From: Apostichopus japonicus
Lineage: Eukaryota; Echinodermata; Holothuroidea; Aspidochirotida; Stichopodidae
NCBI RefSeq assembly: GCF_037975245.1
Contig: NC_092576.1
Coordinates: 6,782,001 to 6,846,000 of the forward strand
Direction of reading: 5' to 3'
DNA: 64,000 bases
A model generated the notes under the pieces. That model saw only the letters and a list, made by a program, of their open reading frames with translations. It made no database searches and was not told where the DNA came from. The position numbers were made by a program, and so were the translations under genes. Shown here piece by piece: positions 47,801-59,800 of the stretch. Within the stretch, counting starts at the first letter, position 1. Every line of letters begins with the position of its first letter.

Positions 47801-50800
47801 ATTTTGTTTGTAACTTTTTACGGTATGCACATGTAACACCCCTCAATTACCCAACCCCTCCCCCGTCCCACATTCCATCCAGAGGATATAATGGTCAAAG
47901 TAATTTACCAAAATCAATATCATAATTTGTCACTTACAAGCAGAAAATGTGGTGTCATGCAAAATGTATAATGTAATGACCTCATTTTTGCTTGCCACTT
48001 GAACCTTGCAAATTTGATCACTCCCGATGCAAATGTTTTTGACTATTAAAGGTTTTAAAATATTTTTAACCATTTCTCTTTCCTTTAGGATTCCAACAGA
48101 ATTAGCACGGCAAGTGCAACTCAAAATGCAGCTATACATTGACTTACTTGTTGTTTAGCACTAAGGTAAATTTAAGTTCCAATTGGAATGGAGTAATCAT
48201 CACAATCCTTCACTTAAGAAAGAAATGGATACATTCTGGTTTTAAATTCTTTCCACCTTTACTTATGCAAAATAGACACACCTTAACCAATGCAATCTAG
48301 TCAATAATGTAGACACACTGAGATTCACCTGGGTGAGAGCGTTGGTTCTCAAATCTCTCTGCCTGCTAGCGATGAGATCATTCTTAAACTCAATCGCAGC
48401 TTCCAGGGCTTCGATTCCTTCATCAAGACCGATTAACCTGAAATAAAGTTTCAGAAAGACAAGGTGAAAACTTTATAACCTTATTTACATTTCCCACACT
48501 CTACCCCCAACCTTGCCACTATGTATTCCCCCACTCTGCCCAAGACACGCCTATGTATTCCCCCACTCTGCCCAAGACACGCCTATGTATTCCCCCACTC
48601 TGCCCAAGACACGCCTATGTATTCCCCCACTCTGCCCAAGACACGCCTATGTATTCCCCCACTCTGCCCAAGACACGCCTATGTATTCCCCCACTCTGCC
48701 CAAGACACGCCTATGTATTCCCCCACTCTGCCCAAGACACGCCTATGTATTCCCCCACTCTGCCCAAGACACGCCTATGTATTCCCCCACTCTGCCAACA
48801 TTCGCCTGTTTCCCACTCTGCCTAAGACAAGCCTTTGTAACCCCCACTTTGCCCAAGACACGCCTGTGTATCCCCCACTTTGCCCAACAGACACCTATAT
48901 ATTCCCCACTCTGCCTAACACAGCCTATGTATTTCCCACTCTGCCCAACACATGCCTATGATTCCCCACACTCTGCCTAACACACGCCTGATTCCCCCAC
49001 TCTGCCCAACACATCACTCTGCCGAACACACGCCTTGGTATTCCCCCCCCCCTCTGCCAAACACACACCTTTGTATTTCCCAGTCTACCAAACACATGCC
49101 TATGTATTCCCCCACTCTACCTAACACAGATCTATGTATTTCCCACTCTCAGGGACACACACCTATACATTCCCCCACTCTTCCTAACACAGGCCCATAT
49201 ATCCCCCCCCACTCTACCTAACACACACCTATATATTTACCAATTTAAATTAATTTAACAATTAAAAAAGTGAAATGGAAAAAGCTACACCCTTCAGACA
49301 ACTTCATACCATCACTTGGTAAACAAAAGTAAAATAGGAAGTTACAACAATTTGGAAAAAGTTGATTTCTCTTGTCAGGAAGCTAGTAGTTGTTGAACCC
49401 ATAAATAGTTTCAACAGCTCCATATTTTATCATGAATTATACCAATCTTATTTCTGAAGAAAGTTTACTTGAAAATCTCGTCCTCAACGTTTGAAAGAGC
49501 TGCTTATCTGACTGAGGGAAGGCACTCGGTCCTCTTATAAGCACAGGAAGGTCAAGTATACGTCCAGTTTAAAGGAGAAAGAGTTCTCATTGTCATACAT
49601 ACCTTCTTTCTTCTCGAGGTGAGAGCAAGTTTCCTTGCTGTAGTTTATCATCCAGTATGGTCCTCTGTTTAATGAGTCTCTCTCTGCAACAACAAATGGA
49701 AGGCAGAAATATTAAATCATCATAATAACAATAATAATCATAAGGATGAAAATAATTATAGAAATAATAATAATAATAATGATGAAAATAATAATAGAAG
49801 AAATAATAATAATAATAATAACTAGTCTTATAAAGCGCAGACTCCAACAAAAGATGTTCAATGCCCTTTACGGGTGCTGAAGGTACAAAAACTAACAGAG
49901 TTGAGAGAAAAGAAAAGTTTTAAGACAGCGCCTGAACTGAATAATAGAATCCACAGACCTAAGTTCAACCGGGAGGGAGTTCCATAAAAGTGATGCAGCA
50001 TTCAGAAAGCTATGGTCACCGAAAGATCTTGTACGTGACATTGGAAACTGAAGTTGAATTGATTATCAGCTCATTCTGTTTCCATAGTAACATTAAATAG
50101 CAGACACATTCCACTACACTAGATTTCAATAAAGAGCGTGTTGAGAGTTTGTAAGATTGCTATGAAATATTCCTCCATGTCTCAAAATAGGACATGCTGA
50201 TCCCTCGGCTGACCAGTTGCCCTGAATCTTATATGCAAAGTTTTGCAAAGTAGGCTAGTGAATATTAACGGTAGCTAAACTTTGCTAACAACAACATTTT
50301 CATTTTTATTGTTTTTTGTTGAGGTTCCCTTCGCATAATTACTACAAAGGCGCAAACAAACATCTGTCAGTCTGACTCAGATAAACACGAGACGTGAATT
50401 TGTTTCAGAATACTGGTGAAAGGTGTTTTAACCGATACAAACAGCAAACAATGCTGGGAATAAACAGTGATAATGGATACAGCATTAACATAACCCACGG
50501 CATGACAACATCGATTTCAACAACTTTAATGTCTGTTTGATGCTCTTAATACAACCAATGCCTTCGACAATGGTGGTCGTGGTTAAAGCAGCATTTTGCG
50601 TCCTTTTCTATGATTTTTCTCAACCTCACCGACTCCACTATGCCATAACGACATACATAACTAGCTTATCTATTTAAATCTTACTTTAAATGGTGGCATA
50701 AAAGTCAAAAAATTTGCAACTTTCAACTTTGTTTCAACTTCTGTTGGGATCCCAATACACCTGGCCCATAATATGAATATTTAAACACTACCAGCGTCAT

Positions 50801-53800
50801 TGAACAATACGTAATACACCATGCATGATTTGTGTACAGTCTATATGGCAGTTGTACCAGGGAGTTCCATAACAACTCCCTGGTTGTACCAATGCAAAGT
50901 CTTGAATCTATTTTTAGCAACAGCTCATTACTAAACCTGCATCTCTGATTGGTTGAATTCAAACTAGTGGGTTTGGGGAACTGTATGTGATTAATTTTTA
51001 ATGTGGAATTTGTCATGGACACTTTTCTCATTATCTGAAAATATCCTTAATTACTCGCTAATTAATGTTGTTGGCAGGTAAAAACTTGGCTAATATCTTA
51101 GTTTGCTGTTTTGTGATTGATATATGTAAAAAACTCGATGGACATGTCAAAAAAAAAGACAACCAAACGCAAAATGCTGCTTTAAGATATGTCATGAGAT
51201 ATAATATACTACTATCTAAAGCTTCCAGGACTGGTCTCACCTCTCCCCATGCAGTGCCTCCATTTCTCCTTTGACCTTTGACATTTCTTGATCCCTACTA
51301 GCTCTAAGAATGCTTTTCTTGTCATCTAGCTGTTTCTCCACGACAGCTAGCCTAGAATTAACGCTGGACAAATCCTGGGGAAAGGGTAAAAAAAAAAACA
51401 CTTTACATAGATTTTGGGATGACAAAATGTGAACAAGGATAAACGTAGATATGACATCGTATGAATGGTTCAGGAATAGAATGGATTCTTGCAAGAAACT
51501 GTAAGCAATTTACACATATATAGGCTGATTGTCTTCCCCACACTAGTCCTTTACATAACAATAACCTATCAAATGAAATAACGACACTTTTAAAATCTTA
51601 CAAACATAGCTATGACAGACACAGGTTGGTGACTACACAAAAACAGCCAATGAATATAATTAGGTGGGTTCATTTTTGGATTTGATATTAAAATCTTTAG
51701 CAGTACTCTTTGCCTAAGACAAACCTCACATAATATGTAGAACCCTGGAGATATGGTAGACTGGTTGAATTCATGAGCAGGGTTGTGTATGCTTTGTGGT
51801 GTTTTCAGGTAAGGGTGTACACAATCAAATGTAATGCTGTATTGACTGGAGGGTACACGTTAGTATATCATGACCCCTTGGGGGGATGATATCTTTGGTC
51901 GAGTGGACTAACCTTGTTGAGATGCTGACTAGATCTAAGTTTCTTTATCTCTAGTTCTCCTTTCTCTCGGACTAAAGCTTCTTTCTTGGCAAGAACCGTC
52001 TCTCTCCTGGCGAGCTCCTGAAATTAAAGCACAAACCAAATCGATTGAGTGGAATGTATGTATGTATGTATGTATTTTAGATCCTCCTGCAAGCAGGAAC
52101 TCGCGAAGAAGCCTCATTGGCTTATCAAAGCCGCAAGCTGACCAAAGTCAGTCTCTTACATTCATATTTAACATCCATGATTATGAATTGTTAATAGTCA
52201 ACAACTCTGTAACTGGACGACATACATTTATCTGGGAGTGACTCCAACCGGGGGACCTTATGATTGAAAGGCACCCGGCTTTAACCACTGAGCTAAAACT
52301 CCAGGAATGGCATAAGAACATTACTCAGTTGCATTATTGGGTGGAATGGAGTCAGAATATTACTCAATTAAAAGCTATTACCATTTCAAGGTCGTCCATC
52401 TGCTGTTTTCGCTCTAACACTTTCTCCACCTCAGAATCCAACCATCGTTTCTGCTCCTCGGCGTGGCTGAGTTCCTTCCCAGTGGTGGCGCCCGCCGACC
52501 CCCGGCGCAACTTTCTCTTTGCCAATGCGACCTGTTTACAAAGCAGACTAGTCATGACAAACTCACCGAAAGCTGACACAGAGTATTCAATTTCATTTTA
52601 ACAATTTATCTGTGTGACAAAATTAAATGTCTCGACAAGAATAATTAAATTGATCATTCACTCACCTTCTACGAGATTCTGGTTTACACATAATAATTAC
52701 ACACACATCCTCAGAGATTATGCTTTCATATAATAATTACACCCTCCTCCTTCTTTCACATAATAATTACACACACCTCCTCAGAGATTATGGTTTACAC
52801 ATAATAGTTACACCCACCTCAGAGATCCTGGTTTAAACATAATATTTACACCCACCTCAGAGATTCTGCTTTCACATTATAATTCCCCCCTCCTCCTCAG
52901 AGATAATGCTTTCACATAATAATTACACCCACCTCCTCAGAGATTCTGTTTTTACACATAATAGTTACACCCACCTCAGAGATCTGGTTTACACATAATA
53001 ATGACACCCACCTCCTCAGAGATTCTGCAGATACACATAATAAAGACACCCACCTTCAGAGTATCTGTTTTTACACATAATAGTTACACCCACCTCAGAG
53101 ATTCTGCAGATACACATAATAATTACACACACCTCCTCTGAGATTATGCCTTCACATAATAATTACACCCACCTCTGGTTTACACATAATAATGACACCC
53201 ACATCCTCAGAGATTCTGGTTTACACATAATAGTTACACCCACCTCAGAGATCTGGTTTACACATAATAATTAAACCCACCTCCTCAGAGAACTGCAGAT
53301 ACACATAATAATTACACCCACCTCTTCAGTTTTGCGTTTAATAATCTTCTGTTGTTGCTCGTTCCTAATCTCCAGTTCTTTTATCTTCTGGTGGTCCTTC
53401 TGGAGTTCACGCTAAACGATAAGACAGAGAAGAACAGATCTACATTGATCACTGGCAAGAAACAAACGATTGCGTTTACTTTAATGACTTTTGAATTTTA
53501 GCAGACTTTTAGTAGTGAGCCTGTAATTAGATTCTTGCATAGTTGCCTGTCTGCAAATGTTTCTGGACTTACCTGATGTCATACCGCCAAGTTTGCTTTC
53601 CCCACACTACTCCCAACCCCCAACCTGCCCCCCACCCAATTCCATCAATCTGGATGGCACTGATGTTATACCTCCAGATATGCCCACACTCCATCCACAC
53701 CCCCCCCCCCCCTCCCCGAACTCCAATCTCAGTAAATATGGACTTGGCTCATGTAACACCTCCTGGTTTGATATCCTCCTACAGTATCTGTCTCTGCTTT

Positions 53801-56800
53801 CACTCTTACCTGGGAAAATATCAACCCCTTTCTGCCCTTCCCTCCCCCTTCTCAATTGATCTGTATGTCACACCTCCACTTTTAACTTCCTACCTGTCTC
53901 TGTTTTTAGTCTTGCCTGGGATATATCAGCCCCTATCTGCCCTTCCCCTCAACTCAATTAATGTCATATCTTACCTCCACTTTTGACTTTCTTTCCCTCT
54001 CTGCTATCACCCTTGCCTGGGAGTGATGTATCAGCCCCTATCTGCCCTTCTCTCAATTATTACCATATCTTACCTCCAGTTTTAACTTCTTTTCCCTCTC
54101 TACTTTCACCCTTGCCTGGGATATATCAGCCCCTATCTGCCCTTCCCCTGCCATATCTTACCTCCACTTTTGACTTCCTTTCTGTCTCTGTTTTTAGTCT
54201 TGCCTGGGATATCTCCATGTGTTGCTTCATCCTACCAACCTCTGCCTCCAAGTCACTGACTCTCTTCTCTGACATTGTCTGAATCTTCACAACTTTTGTC
54301 ATCTCCTGCAATAAGCACAGAATATTAGTACACAATATCATGTTCACACAAAAGCTTCCTTCAACAACACATGTGCCTCACACCCTCCTTAATTAGACCC
54401 TTTATATTACTCTGACCATTCCATAGAGGATCCTGCCCCCTATCTAACTCACTCGGAGAAATTAAGAGTATATCACCCGTCCCCCCCCCCCCCCCTCCAC
54501 CACCTTTGAAATCTTGTGCATGCCACTGTTGTATAATGAAAGTACCCCGTCAAAAATTAGGGATCAACGTGTCTACAAAACTAAGTCAATGAAATGAAGT
54601 AACCAAAAAGAAATCATAATGAAAACTTCAAGTATCTTCAAGATTAAATGAAACAAAATTCCAAACATCACTATTAATCAGTATAATAATGAAGTTCAAG
54701 TATTTTCTAAATTAATCCCTTTCAATAAAACAGGTGCCTTGCATTTTACCTGCTGCTTTCGCTCCAGTTCTTTGACTCTGCTTTTAGCAATGCTTATCTT
54801 CTTTCTGTAATCTGAAGCGAGTTTCTTTTTGTCCTGTGCACCCTGCTGTTCCTTCGACTCCAACTGATGGAGCGCCCTCTGTGCTTCGGATACGTTTAAA
54901 CGAGCCATTTGTACATCCTATCCGAAAGACAGAAAATATCATTTTATTTTACTTTATTTTAAATATGTTGCGAGACATTAAGTTTCAAAGCAGAAAAAAT
55001 AACTATTAAACACTCCTGAAGCCTCTATTGTCGATTTAACAAGCCCCAGTAGCTTGCATGTTACATGAGGCCCCATTAGGTACTACTAGGTTTTGACCAT
55101 TGGAGCCTGTTGTATTTTACCAAACCACACTGTACCACTACACTTCATCAGTACCTTAAATAAGCTAGGTCTAAAAATGGTCGGCATTTTCAAATACAAC
55201 AGCATTTTCTGTCACCCACATTACACTTGCCATGGAGAAGATTTTGGTAACGGTCCAACGTCTCAACACTTGAGAATGATCTTAATGGTCAGAAGCTTCA
55301 AAAATATACCTTCAGCAAGTTTTAACCCAAAGATGAACGATGAGGTATTATGAGGTTTAAACATGAAGGGACATCCATTGGAGCCTGCTGTATTTCACCA
55401 AACCATACTCTACCACTACACTTACAACTAAGCTTCAAAAATATACCTTCAGCAAGTTTTAACCCAAAGATGCACCATGAGGTACTATGAGGTATACCCA
55501 TGAAGGGACATGCATTGGAGCCTGTTGTATTTCACCAGACCACACTGTACCACTACACCTCATCAGTACCTGAAAATATGCTAGAAGTTCAAATAATGGT
55601 CGCTATGTTCAAACCTTGTTTGCTTTGTTTTTTTCTCCACACTTTTCTGTCTTATCCTTCTCTAGTTTATTCCCTACCCTCTCTTCCCTTAATCCCCTCT
55701 TTGTCCCTCCACTGTTTATCTCCTACCTCTCCTCTGCCCCCTGTTTTCTTCTCTCCATCCCTTGTCTTCTAATCCTCTTACATATTTCCCTTTTTGTGTT
55801 CACCATGCTCATTAACCTGTCTGTATTCTGTGTGTGTATTTGTCCCTTGCAGTTACTTGTCATTCAGCCTCTGAAGAAGATCCTGCTAGGATCGAAATGT
55901 CAGGCCCACTTACTTTCACACATTCTTTTACACAGGCTCTTTAGTGGATAAGCAGTTTCCATAGAGCAGAACTTGGTAATTGTCCAATTTCTCAACACTT
56001 GAGAATGACTTCAAGGCTCAGAACCTTCAAGAACAAACCTTCAGCAAGTTTTAACCCAAATAGAAAGAGAACTTTATCCTTTTTTTCCAAACACCACCGT
56101 GGGGAAAAGGTCTGAACCTTATTACCCTTTCATATCTCTAAGCCTGATTATGTCTCTTCTCGTCTTCTAACTGCAAGTAGTTTTAGTTATCTATTAAATG
56201 TTTGTATTTAGTCTTCTTTCCCACCCGTCAATTTTACCACTTTTCTGTTGTTTTTTTTTTGCTTTTTGTTCTAGTCTTTCAAACTCAAAGGAAATAACCT
56301 GCTTCAATTTAACCTCGGCCATCTTTTCCCTCTCTCTCAAATTAGAACTAAAGAGCTCTTTACCTGTTCCAGTAGTGATATTTTCTCCGAGTATTTTCTG
56401 TTCATGGCTTCCGATTCTTTCCCTGTCTTTACCAACTCTCTGATCAATCCCTCTTTAAGTCTAGATTTGAAAGAAAAATAGACCGAATAAAAAAATGAAA
56501 ATGAAGACATAAATAATAGATTACTAAGTTGGTGTCACTTGTAGATAAGAAGCATTTCTGGAAATGATATTTGATGGCAATTTCAAGCAGGGAAATGGTT
56601 ATCTAAATGCATGCTGGGTTATTGATGATAATCGGAATTTTTCTGCTGTTACAGTATCAACCAGCACAGTAGATAGCAAATGTAGTGGGGGGGGGGGGAA
56701 TGTAGATATTACAGGACATATTTTAAAATACACTGTTGTTTCAGCTGCAAGTAGAACGACATGACATTCAATAATAAGATCAGATAGATTAAAAATAAAT

Positions 56801-59800
56801 AAATAAATATACAATGTTAAGTGATGGAGATGATTTATTCATACCCCTAAAAATAAACAATAACATTTTGACAACTGGTGTCAACGAGGAATGAACCCTC
56901 CACCCCCTTCCCCCCCCCCCAAAGAAAGTGAAAATGAACGGTGAGCAACGGAATATGCCAGAAGCGACCATAATATCTACCTTACTGTCATCTCTTGCTA
57001 GCATATTGACTATTAACATGCTATTTCATTGTCACAACAAAGGTACTGACTATTTGACAAGTTTTTTTTCCTTTTTTTCCTTCTTTTTTTCATTTTAATT
57101 TTTCAGGTAAATTATAACAACTAAACATTGACTGGGAAATAATAGTCAAACTAAAAAATGGGTAACAAAGACTCTTGGACAGAATGGGATTTTGGACCAA
57201 TGACCTCAGGATTATATGAGCCCTGCACTGCCATATAAACTGAATTTTTCAGCCCGCCCCCTTCCCACTTTTGCAAGGGCAATCCAGGTTTTATTATCTT
57301 ACACAGAAGGAGCAAACTTTACAAAGTAAATTGGTTGCCCAGCATCTGTCAACCAACACGTGAGCTGTTACTCTTTCGAGTGATACATCAAACCACCCTT
57401 CAGCTGTGACAGATTATTTCACGTTTACTGAAGATTGTGAATTTAAACAATGGTTATGACACGTTAACAATGGACAGTATAAGAAATCAACTTAAACAAA
57501 AACGCCCAAGATGCCCCCACCATGGTAAAAAACCCTTCTTAAATAACTCTATAGCAGTCAAAGCAAAGCTTACCTGATATTTAAGGCCAGTCCCTGAATT
57601 TCATTTCTTGAGTCGGATACCTTTGACTTCGACTGTTGAATGAACTCTCTATTTAGCTCCATGCTTGATCTCAAGTCCATCAAATCGTTTGAACCTATCC
57701 TTGGTGTGTTTGGATGGTGGGCTGGATTATCCATGGTCAAAGTACCCTCCATAGCTGAGAATAATCACAGGAGTTTGGTTAACTCTGTGTTTTAGTTAAG
57801 TTTACTACATGGTCAAAGTACCCTCCATAGCTGAGAATAATCACAGGAGTTTGGTTAACTCTGTGTTTTAGTTAAGTTTACTACATGGTCAAAGTACCCT
57901 CCATAGCTGAGAATAATTACACGAGTGTGGTTAACCCTGTGTTTAGTTTAGTTTACTACATGGTCAAAGTACCCTCCATAGCTGAGAATAATTACAGGAG
58001 TGTGGTTAACCTTGAATTTTAGTTAATTTTACTAGTTTAGTATTTTTTTAAGGGTTTAGGAAGCCAATATAATCTATATTTGAAAACTGATCTATTCATC
58101 CAGGGCAAATCTTTTGCTACTCTTCCCAATAAATGTCTGAGGTTAACAGACAGTCTTAATAATGCTCATTGGGAACTTTAAACTGACTGGTAGCAATAGC
58201 TACGTACCTTCTCTTCCTACCGAGAGCTTCAAGGTAAAATGTAAGCCTTGCTTTGTTTCGATGTTTCTGCAAAGTTGTGTTCCTCCATAAATACAGAAGT
58301 AACACACTACGAATTATGAACATAATGCATCCCTAAAACTGACTAGACTTTAACAAGACTAACCTTCCTTAGAATTTTTCCGGGAGATTTTTAAGATGTT
58401 GGTTTTCTTGAGTGCAGCATTCTTGGCATTTTTCGAACTATTTCGGTTGTAAGTCCGACTTAGTTCCCTAGGAGAGCAGAAAGTGATAAAATAATACTGT
58501 AAAATAATAAAATAGTACTGTAATACATTACACAGGTGCCTAGTTCTCATATGTATCAAATAAATTATATTTCTAAAAATGGTTCTAATAGATTGTTTCA
58601 GGATGTGTTCTTTCATTGCCATCAACCCCTTACCTCAAATGTATTATTTGCATTTACTAAGCTAACACTATGCTTTTCTTATTTTCCTTATTATTCCACC
58701 CCCCCAACTTCCAGCCTGCTACCCTACACGCCCCATTCCCTCCCCTCTGGTCCCATCTCCATCACAGCTGTTTCCTCCCTGCTACCCTACATGCCCCATT
58801 CCCTCCCCTCTGGTCCCATCTCCATCACAGCTATTACCTCCCTGCTACTCTACATGCCCCATTCCCTCCCCTCCCTCTGGTCTCACGTCCATCACAGCTG
58901 TTTCCTCCCTGCTACCCTACATGCCCCATTCCCTCCCCTCTGGTTTCATCTCCATCACAGCTGTTTCCTCTCTGCTACCCTACATGCCCCATCTATTCCC
59001 CTCCTCTCTGGTCTCATCTCCATCACAGCTGTTTCCTCCCTGCTACCCTACATGCCCCATCCCTCCCCACCCTCTGGTCTCATCTCCATCACAGCTGTTT
59101 CCTCTCTGCTACCCTACATGCCCCATCTATTCCCCTCCTCTCTGGTCTCATCTCCATCCAGCTGTTTCCTCCCTGCTACCCTTCCAGTCTTTCTACCTGT
59201 CTCTCGTTTCATCATCTGATGGGTCATCTTCATCCCACATCTCTGGTTGCAGGACCTCATCGCTGTCTTGTAACTCCTGGACTATCAGCTGATTACGAGC
59301 CTTAAAACCCTGTACGATTCTATCTATGGAAAACTGAAAAGAGTAAAACAAGAGGCACATATTACCCTTAATACCCAGTTAAACTATTTGGGAAACCAAA
59401 AACTGCAGGAACTCTGAAAGACCAAAGCAGAAAGTGACACATGATTTAGAGATTTCATAACTAAACGAAACTTTAAACGACTGGATTTAGATCATTTTAA
59501 TGGTGTGATTTTGCTAGGAAATGCAACTATCATTCGTTGATATGTTTTTGTTCACTCATAATTCTGTTACTAAGGGATTGTTGAGGACTGCTTTTTAATG
59601 GTCGAATCACGGCATGATATAACTAGCACTTTTCTGTAATAAAACACTCCTTTCAGAACATATTGTCTGGCAACACTATGTTAGACAAACAATTTAATGC
59701 TCACACCATCTTGAATAGGAGGCCTGATATAGTAAACAGAGTATTAAACCATCACACTGAACCGCATTGATATTGCTTAGTACCTAAAATGTCTCGTAAC

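Noticed and set aside
48525-48795. CRISPR-like array of regular short direct repeats
   Set aside because: The units follow each other without unique spacers, and the DNA is eukaryotic.
48513-49221. Three long overlapping plus-strand open frames with repeated Pro/Leu/Tyr peptides
   Set aside because: They come from the 32-bp minisatellite, whose length lets several frames stay open. The kinesin gene on the other strand has an intron here.
49593-49850. Open frame with Tyr-rich stretch on the minus strand
   Set aside because: Only its last part is the real kinesin exon (49683-49603). The Tyr-rich part translates a trinucleotide microsatellite.
56260-56350. Possible extra kinesin exon (minus strand, LREREKMAEVKLKQ)
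   Set aside because: It looks coiled-coil-like, but the flanking exons (56460-56364 and 54917-54750) join directly in phase and in the order seen in KIF7/KIF27 proteins. It could be an alternative exon but I cannot support it.
58536-59305. Plus-strand open frames over 200 codons
   Set aside because: They read the complement of a pyrimidine-rich minisatellite and overlap a well-supported minus-strand kinesin exon.
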